DNA of 64,000 nt. Source: JAMXLO01 sp963812075 (GTDB lineage: Bacteria > Pseudomonadota > Alphaproteobacteria > Acetobacterales > Acetobacteraceae). Shown here piece by piece: positions 9,362-18,893 of the stretch; position 1 is the first letter of the stretch; each line of letters starts with the position of its first letter. Position numbers and translations under genes: made by a program. The stretch spans positions 62,001 to 126,000 of the forward strand of contig CAWETN010000014.1 in assembly GCA_963812075.1 (NCBI GenBank), read 5' to 3'. The notes under the pieces were generated by a model. It was not told the DNA's origin. It saw only the letters and a list, made by a program, of their open reading frames with translations, and ran no database searches.

Positions 9362-10265
9362 TGGCGCTGCTCATCCAGCACGTCGCGGCCGTTCGCTTCG
9401 TCTTCCGGCTGCACCTCGTTCGGGCCGGCCACCATCCAGTGCACGAAGCCGACCACCGCGGTGAACGCGAGGCCCGCCATGGCGATCGGCTTCATCACGA
9501 CCCTTCCAGGCCTGCACCAGCGGGCTGATATGCGGATGGTCCGGCAGTCCCGCGTAGATCGACGGCGTGTCGGCGTGCTGCAGCACGTACATCACGTGCG
9601 TGCCGCCGACGCCCGGCGGGTCGTACAGCCCGGCCTGGTCGAAGCCGCGCGACTTCAGGTCCTCGATGCGCTCGCCGGCCCAGTCGGTCATGTCGGACTT
9701 GGTGCCGAACATGATCGCCCCGGTCGGGCACGCCTTGGCGCAGGCCGGCTCCTGGCCGACCGCGACGCGGTCGCTGCACAGCGTGCACTTGTAGACCTTC
9801 TGGTCGGCCTGGCTGAGGCGAGGGATGTTGAACGGGCAGCCCTTGATGCAGTAGCCGCAGCCGATGCAGTTCTCGCTGATGAAGTCCACGATGCCGTTGC
9901 CGTACTGCACGATCGCGCCGGGCGACGGGCAGGCCTTCAGGCAGCCGGGATCGTCGCAGTGCATGCAGCCGTCCTTGCGGATCAGCCACTCGAGGTCGCC
10001 CTTCGGGTTCTCCCACTCGGTGAAGCGCATCAGCGTCCAGGTCGCCGGCGACAGGTCGGCGGGATTGTCGTAGCTGCCCTGGAAGGATACCCCACCTCCT
10101 CGCGCAGGTCGTTCCATTCCATGCACGCGGCCTGGCAGGCCTTGCAGCCGATGCAGCGCGACGACATCGATCAGCTTCGCGACCTCGGGCTGCGTCGCGG
10201 ATCTGCGGCGGCATCTCGGTGGAGGCCGAGCGGCGGACGACATCGAGCGACTGGAAATCGGCCAT
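9358..10265 (-). CDS. fdoH: formate dehydrogenase iron-sulfur (beta) subunit FdoH (several frameshifts)
   Basis: The core frame shows a four-cluster ferredoxin subunit: DGCMHCDDPGCLKACP, ISENCIGCGYCIKGCPFNIP and KCTLCSDRVAVGQEPACAKA. In the first 60 residues three frame breaks (near 10192, 10166 and 10090) interrupt the sequence; corrected, they restore a first cluster motif of the CIGCKACQ type. A further break near 9500 separates the C-terminal membrane helix (AMAGLAFTAVVGFVHWMVAG). All breaks are consistent with single inserted bases. The subunit moves electrons from the molybdenum centre and clusters of FdoG to the b haems of FdoI. Start ATG 10265 gives MADFQSLDVVRRSAS; the stop overlaps fdoI. 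Confidence 0.88.
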
Positions 10266-10277
10266 GCTCGCTCTCCC

Positions 10278-13200
10278 TCAGGCCACCGGCACCGCGGCCT
10301 TCTCGACGTTCACCAGGAACGCCTTGAATTCCGGGGTCTCCGCGTTGGCATCGCCGACGAACGGGGTCAGCACATTGGCGCCGAAGCCTGGCCGCGCCGC
10401 GCCGGTGAAGCCCCAATGGATCGGCATGCCGATGGTGTGGATGGGCTTGCCGTCCACCAGCATCGGCTTCAGCCGCTTGGTGACATAGGCCTTGCAGACG
10501 ACGAAGCCGCGGTTGGACGACAGCTTCACCCACTCGCCCTGGCGCGATGCCCTTCTCCTTCGCCAGCGCCTCGCCGATCTCGATGAACTCCTCCGGCTGG
10601 AGGATCGCGTTGATCTTCGCGTGCTTGGTCCAGAAGTGGAAATGCTCGGTCAGACGGTAGGTCGTGCGCGACATAGGGGAACTTTTCCACCGTGCCGAAG
10701 TCCGCCGCGTCGCCGGCGAACACGCGCGCCACCGGATTGGCCGACACCTTCGGATGCAACGGGTTGCGGCACCGGGCTCTCGAACGGCTCGTAGTGCTCG
10801 GGGAACGGCCCCTCGCGCATCTGGTCGCGCGCGAACAGCCGCGCCATGCCCTCGGCCAGCATGATGAACGGGCCCGACACCGGCGTCCGGCTTGTTGGTC
10901 GGCACATAGTCCGGCACGTCGATGCCGGTCCACGCGCTGCCGTTCCACTGGATCAGCGGCTTCGCCGGGTTCCACGGTTTGCCGGATGGATCGGCGCTGG
11001 CGCGGTTGTACAGGATCCGGCGGTTGACCGGCCAGGAGAACGCCCAGTTCGGCGCCAGGCCCTGCTCGCGCGGATCGGTCGCGTCGCGCCGCGCCATCAT
11101 GTTGCCGGCCTCGGTCCAGCACCCGGAGTAGATCCAGCAGCCGCAGGCGGTCGTGCCGTCGTCGCGCAACTGCGCGAAGCTGGCGAGCTGCTGGCCGGCG
11201 CGCAGCAGCACGGCGCCGCTGGCGTCCTTCAGGTCGACCAGTGCGCTTGCCGTTGACCTCCTTCGCCAGCTCGTCCGGCCCGGGATCGACCGGATCGGTG
11301 TAGTTCCAGGTCAGGTTCAGGATCGGATCGGGGAACGCGCCGCCGTCCTTGCGGTACAGCGCGCGCATCCGGCGGAACAGGCCGGACATGATGGCGATGT
11401 CGCTCTTCGCCTCGCCCGGTGCATCGGCAGCCTTCCAGTGCCATTGCAGCCAGCGCGACGAGTTGGTCAGGCTGCCGTCCTCCTCGGCGAAGCAGGTCGT
11501 CGGCAGCAGGAACACCTCGGTGGCGATCTTCGACGGATCGGACGGGTTCTTGTCGCCGTGGTTCTCCCAGAAGTGCGCCGTCTCGGTCTCCAGCGGGTCC
11601 ATCACCACGAGGAACTTCAGCTTGCCCAGCGCGGCGCGGATCTTCTTCTTGTTGGGGAACGACTGCAGCGGGTTGAAGCCCTGGCAGATGTAGCCGTTGA
11701 TCTTGCCGCCGTACATCATGTCGAAGGCGCGCAGGATGTCGTAGCCCGGCACGTCGAGCTTCGGCAGGTAGTCGTACGCCCAGTCGTTGTCGGCGGTCGC
11801 CGCCGGCGCCGTAGATCGACTTCTGGAAGCTGACCAGGAACTTCTTGTAGTTCTGCCAGTAGCTGGTCTGCCCGGGCCGCAGCGGCTTGAAGCCGCGCGT
11901 CTTCATGTAGTCGGCGAGCGTCGGTTCGCTGTCCTTCGGCAGCGTCAGGTAGCCGGGCATCAGGTTGGACAGCAGCCCCATGTCGGTGAGGCCCTGGATG
12001 TTGGAATGCCCGCGCAGCGCGTTCATGCCGCCGCCGGCGACGCCGATATTGCCCAGCAGCAGCTGGATCATCGCCATCGCGCGGATGTTCTGGCTGCCGA
12101 CCGAATGCTGCGTCCAGCCCAGCGCGTACATCGAGGTCAGCGCCTTGTCGGGCGCCGCGGTGGACGCGATCAGCTCGCACACCGCCAGGAACTTCTCCAC
12201 CGGCGTGCCGCAGATGCGCGACACCGTCTCCGGCGTGTAGCGCGACACGTGCTGCTTCAGCAGGTTGATGACGCAGCGCGGGTCGGCCAGCGTCGGGATC
12301 CGCCTTGACGAAGCCGTCCTCACCCAGCTCGTAGTCCCAGCTGGAGCGGTCGTAGTCCTTCTTCTCGGGCGAGAAGCCGCTGAACAGCCCGTCCTGGAAG
12401 GCGAAGCCCTCCTTGACGATCAGCGAGGCGTTGGTGAACGCGTTCACGTACTCGTGCTGGATCGCGTCCTTCTCCAGCAGGTAGCGCATCACGCCGTTGA
12501 GGAACGCGATGTCGGTACCGGGCCGGATCGGCGCGTAGTAGATCCGCCACCGAGGCGGTGCGGGTGAAGCGCGGATCGACCACCACCAGCTTGGCGTGGT
12601 TGTGCTGCTTCGCCTCGGTCACCCATTTGAAGCCGCACGGATGCGCCTCGGCCGCATTGCCGCCCATCACCAGGATCACGTTGGCATTCTTGATGTCCTG
12701 CCACGTGTTGGTCATCGCGCCTCGACCGAATGTTGGAGCCAGACTGGCTACCGTCGGTCCGTGTCAGACACGCGCCTGGTTGTCGAAGACGACCATGCCG
12801 AAGGAGCGGGCCACCTTCCAGGTGAGGAACGCCGTCTCGTTCGAGGTGGCCGAGGCCGCCAGCATGCCGGTCGTGGTCCAGCGGTTCACCGTGGTGCCGG
12901 CGGCATTCTTCGCGATGAAGTTCTTGTCGCGATCCTCCTTCATCAGCCTGGCGATGCGGTCCAGCGCGTCGTCCCAGCTGATGCGCTTGAATTCGTTGGT
13001 GCCGGGCGCACGGACCATCGGGTATTTCACCCGGGTCGGCGAGTGCACCACGTCGAGCAGCGCGGCGCCCTTCGGGCACAGCGTACCGCGGTTCACCGGG
13101 TGATCCGGATCGCCCTCGATGTGGATGATGCTGGCCTTGGCGTTCTTCGCCCGGTCGCCGGTGCTGTAGATCAGGATGCCGCAGGCCACCGCGCAGTAGG

Positions 13201-13357
13201 TGCAGGTGTTGCGGGTCTCGGTGGTGCGCGCCAGCTTGAACGGCCGCACCGAGGCGGCCAGCGCCTCGCCGGCTGCGCCGAAGCCCAGCGCGCCGATGCT
13301 GGATGCGGCCAGCGCCGCACCGCTTATACTGATGAACCCCCGACGACTGAGTTCCAT
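10278..13357 (-). CDS. fdoG: selenocysteine-containing formate dehydrogenase catalytic subunit FdoG (UGA=Sec; several frameshifts)
   Basis: Respiratory, periplasm-facing formate dehydrogenase (Mo/W-bis-MGD, one [4Fe-4S] cluster). It starts with a twin-arginine signal (SRRGFISISGAALAASS). The cluster motif CTYCAVACGILIY follows, then GTLCPKGAALLD. At 12764-12766 the frame meets TGA in the context DNQARV-TGA-HGPTVASLAP, exactly where the E. coli FdoG/FdnG enzymes have selenocysteine, and the same frame continues with GRGAMTNTWQDIKNAN and MGGNAAEAHPCGFKWV. Eight single-base insertions (near 12541, 12296, 11804, 11245, 10885, 10767, 10668, 10541) must be removed to read to the family C-terminus at 10278. 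Total ~1020 residues, as in the family. The frameshifts are more likely sequence errors than decay, given the strong conservation on either side. Confidence 0.92.
12724..12766 (-). promoter_or_regulatory. bacterial SECIS element after the fdoG UGA codon
   Basis: Immediately 3' of the in-frame UGA the mRNA can fold into a hairpin: a lower stem GACCGA/UCGGUC (12754-12759 with 12724-12729), an upper stem AGCCA/UGGCU (12745-12749 with 12737-12741) closed by a GUC loop, and a bulged U just below the upper stem. The E. coli fdhF SECIS has the same design (bulged U, short stem, apical GU contacted by SelB). It would direct insertion of selenocysteine rather than termination. SelA, SelB, SelC and SelD are not in this window. 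Confidence 0.8.
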
Positions 13358-13819
13358 TTGGACCGCCCTCCCCCGGACCGGGCCACACAGGCTCTGCGGC
13401 CTGATTTCGCCACTCTAACATATACGAACCAGAAGGCATACGCCTCCGCAGGGCGGCTTATTCCGCTGGTCCGTTCGCAGGCGGTCTGAGGGGGATTTGG
13501 CGGGCGTTCCGTCAACTGTGCGCCGCACCGACGGTCGGGCATCGGCCCGCCGCCGGTGCGGGGCTCGGTTCAACGATCGTCGTCGGCGAAGACCGGTTCG
13601 CCCGGTCGAGCAGCCGGCTCGCGCTGCCGATCGCGTCCGTGCCGTCGTGGCCGTGTGACGGGAGGCCCTGGTCGCCGGGAGATGTCGGTTGCGCGACGGT
13701 TGTACGATGAGCCGGCGGCGGAATATCAACAGCCGGGGAGCCGGGCGGCTCGCCCGCCTTGGTCTGGTCGCGAGCCTGCGCCTATGCTGCGCCGGCAAAC
13801 CGGAAGAGGAGACGGACCG
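13358..13819. other. intergenic region upstream of fdoG
   Basis: No convincing gene in 460 bp between the divergent fdoG and NIPSNAP genes. The part next to fdoG (13410-13440) is noticeably more AT-rich and is the likely location of the fdo operon promoter. The open frames here have the composition of shadow frames. Confidence 0.5.
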
Positions 13820-14144
13820 ATGGCCTTCTACGAGCTCCGCCAGGTACTTTGTGCGACCTGGCAAGATGAACGAGTGGCTGAAGATCATGGAGGAAGAGAT
13901 CATCCCGTTCCAGGTCTCCAAGGGCATGGTGATCTGCGGCAGCTTCCGCGGCGAGACCGACGAGTCCTGCTACATCTGGATCCGCCGCTTCAACAGCGAG
14001 GCGGAGCGCGAGGCGCAGTACAAGGCGGTCTATGAGACCGACCATTGGAAGACCAAGATCGCCCCGCGCGTGCCCGAGTGTCTGGACCGGGAGAAGATGC
14101 ACATCCAGCGCATCGTTCCCACGTCGCGGTCGACGATGCAGTAG
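13820..14144 (+). CDS. NIPSNAP-family protein (one frameshift)
   Basis: About 107 residues. A purine-rich ribosome site precedes ATG 13820. The first residues MAFYELRQ are joined to the rest (RPGKMNEWLKIMEEEIIPFQ, then GMVICGSFRGETDESCYIWI) only if one extra G at about 13843-13844 is removed, which restores a tyrosine of the usual YELRQY start of NIPSNAP proteins. The family forms small ferredoxin-like dimeric alpha/beta-barrel proteins of mostly unknown function, often near catabolic genes. It converges on gspH with a 9-bp gap. Confidence 0.8.
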
Positions 14145-14153
14145 CGCGCCGGC

Positions 14154-14627
14154 TCAGTGCAGCTGTGCCACGCTCACCCGACCGGTCAGCCAGTCCACGC
14201 CGATCTGGGTGGCGCGCTGCCCGTCGGTGATGTCGATGCGCCCGCCGGTGGCGCTGCCGTCCGGATTGAAGCGGATGGCGGCGGCGCGGTTGCCGATGGT
14301 TTCGTTCGATACGGCGGTCACCGCGATGCTCAGCGACCGGGGCAGCGCGACGGGTGGGCTGTTGTCGATGGCGAACATGTTCCGCGGCACGTCGACGGCG
14401 AACCGCACCGGCGTGTTGCCCGCGATCGCGCGCGACCGGGCGGTGCGCAGGCCCTGCACCACCTGGTTGACCGCGGCCTGCATCTCCAGGGTGCGGCTGC
14501 GCATCGGCCCGCGGGTCAGGACCAGGCCGAGCGCCAGGCCGATGACCACGATGACGATGATCACCTCCAGCAGCGTGAACCCCGCCTGGCGGGCGGGGTC
14601 CGGTCGCCGGTGGAAGGCCGCAATCAT
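14154..14627 (-). CDS. gspH: type II secretion pseudopilin GspH-like
   Basis: 157 residues. The prepilin signal is clear: a basic leader, then G/FTLLEVIIVIVVIGLALGL at about residues 16-35, with the cleavage Gly, Phe+1 and Glu+5 that type IV prepilin peptidase and N-methylation need. The rest is the beta-rich GspH fold (ARSRAIAGNTPVRFAVD, IRFNPDGSATGGRIDI). Minor pseudopilins cap the type II secretion piston. It begins 7 bp after the Sco gene stop, so it is cotranscribed with a copper chaperone and a multicopper oxidase, an unusual setting. The gspL/M/N-like genes lie upstream on the same strand. Confidence 0.85.
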   Translation of the reverse strand: MIAAFHRRPDPARQAGFTLLEVIIVIVVIGLALGLVLTRGPMRSRTLEMQAAVNQVVQGLRTARSRAIAGNTPVRFAVDVPRNMFAIDNSPPVALPRSLSIAVTAVSNETIGNRAAAIRFNPDGSATGGRIDITDGQRATQIGVDWLTGRVSVAQLH

Positions 14628-14634
14628 GCCGCGC

Positions 14635-15231
14635 TCAGACGAACTCCGGGAGCACCCGGTGCACCGCGCGGACGAGTGCGGTTGGGTTAAGCAGCGACGG
14701 GCTCATGGCCCAGCGATGCATTGGCTCGTTGGCGATCCGCACGGTGCCCAGGTGCTGTTCGGGATCGGCATCGACGACCGGATCGATATCCCAGAAGCCG
14801 AGCCTGTGGCGGAGCAGCTCGATGTCGTCCCGCCCCCCGGTCAGGAAGAACCAGCCCGGTCCGACGCTGTGCTTCTTGGCGTAGGCCGCCATGACCTCGG
14901 GCGTGTCGTGCTCCGGCTGCAGGGAGATCGAGATCATGCGGATGTCCTTGCCGACACGGTCGCCGAGCAGTTCCTGCACGCGCACCAGGTTGTCGGTGGC
15001 GATCGGGCAGACATTGTCGCAGTCGGTGAAGAAGAAGTTGATCAGCAGGATCTTCCCCTTCATCACGTCGTCATAGAACCGCAGGGTCTCGCCGTTCTGA
15101 GTCAGAACCGGAACGTTGGTGAACCATTCCACGCCGTCCTGCGGCATGGTCCGGGACCTGGCCAACACCGGTGCGGCGACCGACGCGAGGCCGGCGGCCG
15201 TGGCACTGAAGAGGAATTTGCGTCTGTCCAT
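14635..15231 (-). CDS. SCO1/SenC-family copper-binding thioredoxin-fold protein
   Basis: 198 residues. It begins with a Tat-like leader (MDRRKFLFSATAAGLASVAA). The thioredoxin fold carries the copper/redox motif TDCDNVCP with Cys71 and Cys75 (CxxxC), preceded by KGKILLINFFF. Sco proteins deliver copper to oxidase centres or maintain cysteine redox state in the periplasm. The usual distal histidine is probably the His in NEPMHRW near the C-terminus. It lies between the multicopper oxidase (67 bp upstream) and gspH. The likely job here is loading copper into the adjacent oxidase rather than cytochrome oxidase, for which no genes are seen (inference). Confidence 0.88.
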   Translation of the reverse strand: MDRRKFLFSATAAGLASVAAPVLARSRTMPQDGVEWFTNVPVLTQNGETLRFYDDVMKGKILLINFFFTDCDNVCPIATDNLVRVQELLGDRVGKDIRMISISLQPEHDTPEVMAAYAKKHSVGPGWFFLTGGRDDIELLRHRLGFWDIDPVVDADPEQHLGTVRIANEPMHRWAMSPSLLNPTALVRAVHRVLPEFV

Positions 15232-15298
15232 TGTTCCCTCCAGAAGTCATCGAATGATGCCGCCCGCCAGAAACTAGGCGGGCGGCGCCGTCAGTCAA

Positions 15299-17253
15299 TC
15301 AGGTGATGTCCCAGCGGATCATCATCGCGTGGTCCTCATGCACCACGTTGTGGCAGTGCATGACGTAGCGGCCCTTCATGTCGCGGAAGCGCATGAACAG
15401 GCGGGTCTCGTCGTTGGTCTGCAGGTTGATCACGTCGCGACGCGAGTAGTCGATCGCGCCGTTGAGCTGCGTGTTCGGCTTCACCGGTGCGCCGTTGCGG
15501 GTCAGCATCCGATGCTCTTCGTAGTGGATGTGCACCGGGTGGCGCCAGGAACCGCCTGGGTTCTGGATGGTCCATACCTCTTCCGAGCCCATCGGGATCG
15601 CCGCATCGATGATGTTCTCGTCGAAGAACTTGCCGTTCACCATCCAGCCGCCGCTGCCACGCTCGAACCGCCAGGTGCGGGGCTTTGCCTTGGCCGCCCT
15701 GGCGTTCAGAGCGGCAAAGTCCATGTCCGGCAGATCGCGCAGCTTCATGCCCACACCCGCCGGACTGCCGGGACGGGCGAGCTTCGGATCGGCCGGATCG
15801 GCGCTGTCGTCGGATACCGTCCCGCCAACGACGTTGATCTGCAAGACCGGCGTCCCGGGAGTGAGAACCTTGCCGGTCGGTCCACGGCCGTTGACCTGCT
15901 CCGCCCGGTTGACGAAGTAGAGCCGCGAGCCGCTGAACTTGCTGAAGTCGACGACGACATCGACCCGCTCGGCCACGGCGATGCGCACGCTGCTGACTTG
16001 TACGGCACTCGGCAGCAGGTTGCCGTCGGTGCAGATCTGCCAGAACGGATAGGTACTTGCTGCCGTCCCACAGGGCCCATTCCCACCAGCGCGAAGGCCC
16101 AGGATTGTAGAGCCGGAAGCGGTAGCGGCACTTTTTCACGTTGAAGTAAGGCTGGATGACGCCGTTCGCGGTGAAGCGGTCGCCCAGGATGCCATCCAGG
16201 TCGAACAGGTCGAACACCTGTTGGCAATGTGAGTCGAACAGGAAGTCGTTGAAGAAGATCGGCACGTCGAACTCGCCGTGCGGCAGGCGCAGGCCGGTGC
16301 CATCACCACTGTCCAAATCGTCGAACAGGTTGTAGCAGCCGAACATACCCTTGTAGACGTTCTGGGCGGTGAAATCGAGGTGGTGGTCGTGGTACCACAG
16401 CGACGACAGCGCCTCAGTCGGGTCGCCGTTCTCCGCCTGGTCTTTACCGGCAGTGATGAACCGCGGATCCGTGAAGCCCGCGAGCACGTTCGGGTAGTGC
16501 TGGTCCTTGAAGCCCTGCGGGTTGACAGGCAGCCCGGTCACCGGATCGATCGGGCCAGTGTCGTTGATCGAGTTGAAGTAGTTGACCGGATTGCCGTCGC
16601 TCTCCGAAGGCGTATGCCCATTGTGCAGGTGGGTGGTCATCTCGGCGATGCCGAACGCCTGCGGGATCTTCACCGACGGCAGGTGATTGTGGAACCGCAC
16701 CATGATCGGCTCACCGTATTTCGCCTGGATCAGCGGCCCGGGCACATGCCCGTCGAAGCCCCAGACAGTGGTCGGCGAATAATCCGGGTGCAGCTTGAGC
16801 TGCACTTCCTGCATGGTCAGCTCATAGTATTTCTTCGGCGGCATGTTGCCGGCCGGGCCGGGGCCGCACTCGCTGGTGTTCGACGTCGTAGGCACCGCAG
16901 TATTGATGCTGGATCCGCTTGGTCGCGCCGTCGATCGGGGTGGTCCCGTCGGGCGGCCCTCCGAGCATGGCGTGCGCGTCGACCGGCGTCTTCAGCGTGA
17001 GCCGCGGCATCGGTGCGACCCACGGACGCACCGGCGGGCTGGCCGGCGCCCTGCTGAGGGTGGAGTCGGGGTCGTTCAGTGTCGGGGCGGCCTGGCCGAA
17101 AGCGCGCGTGCTGAGGCCGGCCTTGGCGATCAGCGTGCCGCCGGCCGTGAGCAGGCCCAGGCGCATCATCTCGCGCTTGCTGAGCTTCGCCTTGACGATC
17201 TCCTGTCGATTGCGCTGTGCGGTCAGCGCCAGCTTCTCTTTCCAATCAGCCAT
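15299..17253 (-). CDS. multicopper oxidase, bilirubin oxidase/CotA-like (two frameshifts)
   Basis: About 650 residues once two indels are repaired (near 16885 and 16052; the second is an extra C). The leader SKREMMRLGLLTAGG resembles a Tat signal with a KR in place of RR. All copper motifs are present: HLHNGH, WYHDHHLD (trinuclear site), HPVHIHYEEH, and the combined T1/T3 motif HCHNVVHEDHAMM. This set, with a long insert between cupredoxin domains, is that of bilirubin-oxidase/CotA-type laccases, some of which oxidise Mn(II), phenols or bilirubin. It is the first gene of the MCO-Sco-gspH unit. The physiological substrate cannot be told from sequence. Confidence 0.88.
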
Positions 17254-17831
17254 CGTGAGGTTCTCTTCCTAATGCTGGGACGAAGCGGGATGCTGGCGCC
17301 TTGGCGGAGCGCGCCGAGCCGCTAGATCAGGCTTCGAAAGGGAAAACGAGCGACGGAAGCGCCGCCCGCTGCGGTCATGAAACTCTCAGTTCGGGCCGGC
17401 TTCCGAACGCGGCAGCCGGCCAATGTCGGATATTATTTTTGGTTGCTTCTATCCTCTGATGTGGCAATCAACTCCCCTGCGATGCGTCCAAGGTACCTGA
17501 AAGGGACGCCGCCGAGGCGCAAGACGCCTAGTACGCTGCACCTCGGCGAGGTCCGTGCGCTGCATCAAATGCTCTCATCCCATTTTGATGGTGTTCGTCG
17601 TTATTCTCTCTTGGTCAAATTCGCACGTTGCGGCTGGTGGTTGGTCGCCATCAACGTAACGTTGCTATACCCTTCTATGTGCGCACACGCAATTGTTTTC
17701 TCACTTTTTCGTCAGGGCTCCGCGGCGCTGCTGTGCGCGGGGGGCAGTCCGTTGCGAGCACGAAGATAGACATCAGCCCGCGGTAATTCGCCGGCATTCT
17801 GCACGCAGAACGGATGCCAGTCCGTTGCGAT
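17254..17831. other. AT-richer intergenic region upstream of the multicopper oxidase
   Basis: About 580 bp between the gspN-like gene and the oxidase. Bases 17400-17760 have clearly lower GC than the flanks. A 130-codon plus-strand open frame (17377-17769) has atypical composition and no recognisable motif, so it is not called a gene. The region probably holds the oxidase promoter. Confidence 0.45.
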
Positions 17832-18306
17832 CTACTTGCCCCCTGCGGCGAACGCAGGCCGGAGCGTGCGGACTGTTCCGTCCGGCTCGACCACGACGGC
17901 CTTGCCCGGCTCGATGGAGCGCACGGTGAAGCCGGCGACCTCGGTCTTCTCCTGCGCCACGATCGGCTTGGGATTGTCGGCTGCCAGGAAGATCGCGCGG
18001 TTGCCGAACGGTCCGGTGATTATGCCGGTCAGCCGCAACGGCTCGGCGCCACGCGTCGCCACCGCGTCGGCGCCTTTCGGCGGCCGACGGTCCTCGCGGA
18101 ACAACGGCCGCTCCAGCGCCGTCGTCACCCATTCCTGCACAACGTTGCCGGGTTCTCCGGCGTCGGCGCCGCGCGCCGTCGGCATGGCGATCCGCGGCCC
18201 GAGTGCAGGTCCAGCCTCCGGCCCGGCGGAACTCTTGCACCTCCCACACCAGCACGGCGACCAGCAGCACGGCCATCGCCAGCGCGGCGGCGAACAGCCG
18301 GCTCAT
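17832..18306 (-). CDS. gspN: type II secretion GspN/GspC-like inner-membrane protein (one frameshift)
   Basis: About 158 residues. The N-terminus is a membrane helix (FAAALAMAVLLVAVLVWEV). After one extra base near 18220 the frame continues with a conserved GspC/N homology domain: ALERPLFREDRRPP, LRLTGIITGPFGNRAIFLA and VAGFTVRSIEPGKAVV. This domain in GspC links the inner-membrane platform to the secretin; the short version is often called GspN. Its ATG overlaps the stop of the gspM-like gene (ATGA), so the two are translationally coupled. Confidence 0.75.
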
Positions 18307-18878
18307 TTCCCCGCCCCTGCGCTACGGAAGCCGAACACCGAGCACGCCACGTCGAAGGTTCCCGGTGCGGTGCTGATCCGGTGCAGCGCCGGCTGAACCG
18401 ACAACTCGTCGATCAGCAGCGATGGGCGCGCCACCTCGAAGTCCTTCAGCAAAGCCATCAGCACCGGCCACGACGCGTTGAACGAGATCCTGAGCCGCAC
18501 GCGCCGATACGCCCCGCTCTCGTCGCCCGGCAGCGTCTCGACGCTGTTCAGCTGCACCCCGGCCTGCATGAACCGCGCCTGCAGCAACTCCTGCAGCGTG
18601 GCACTCGCGACCGAGTCACTGTCGCCCTCCAGCAGGGCGGTCTCGCCGGCGCCCGCCGCCACCACGGCCTTCGCCTGCTCCGCCAGCGCCGCGCGCGTCG
18701 CGATCAGCGCCTCCATCCGGCCCACCAGCGCCGCCCGCTGCTCCATTGCCTGGGCCCTCTCGGCGTGCCAGTCCAGCAGCGGCAGTGCCACGCCGAGCCA
18801 AAGCGCGGCCAATACCAGCAGCGTCAGCCCCATCGCCAGCGCCTGCCCCAGCCGGCCGGTCGGCAGTGTGTGCCGCAT
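18303..18878 (-). CDS. gspM: type II secretion GspM-like protein
   Basis: 191 residues with one N-terminal membrane helix (ALAMGLTLLVLAALWLGVAL), then a coiled segment (RAQAMEQRAALVGRMEALIA) and a ferredoxin-like domain around VRLRISFNASWPVLMALLKD, matching the layout of GspM. In the family GspM partners GspL in the inner-membrane platform of the secretion machine. It lies between gspL (15 bp upstream) and the gspN-like gene (overlap). Called from layout and context as much as from sequence. Confidence 0.75.
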   Translation of the reverse strand: MRHTLPTGRLGQALAMGLTLLVLAALWLGVALPLLDWHAERAQAMEQRAALVGRMEALIATRAALAEQAKAVVAAGAGETALLEGDSDSVASATLQELLQARFMQAGVQLNSVETLPGDESGAYRRVRLRISFNASWPVLMALLKDFEVARPSLLIDELSVQPALHRISTAPGTFDVACSVFGFRSAGAGK

Positions 18879-18893
18879 CTTACCGTTCCCCGC

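Noticed and set aside
12764..12766. TGA in fdoG as a nonsense mutation
   Set aside because: It is exactly at the family Sec position, the frame continues with conserved sequence, and a SECIS-like hairpin follows.
17377..17769. 130-codon plus-strand open frame in the AT-richer region before the multicopper oxidase
   Set aside because: No motif, no ribosome site, unusual composition; treated as intergenic.
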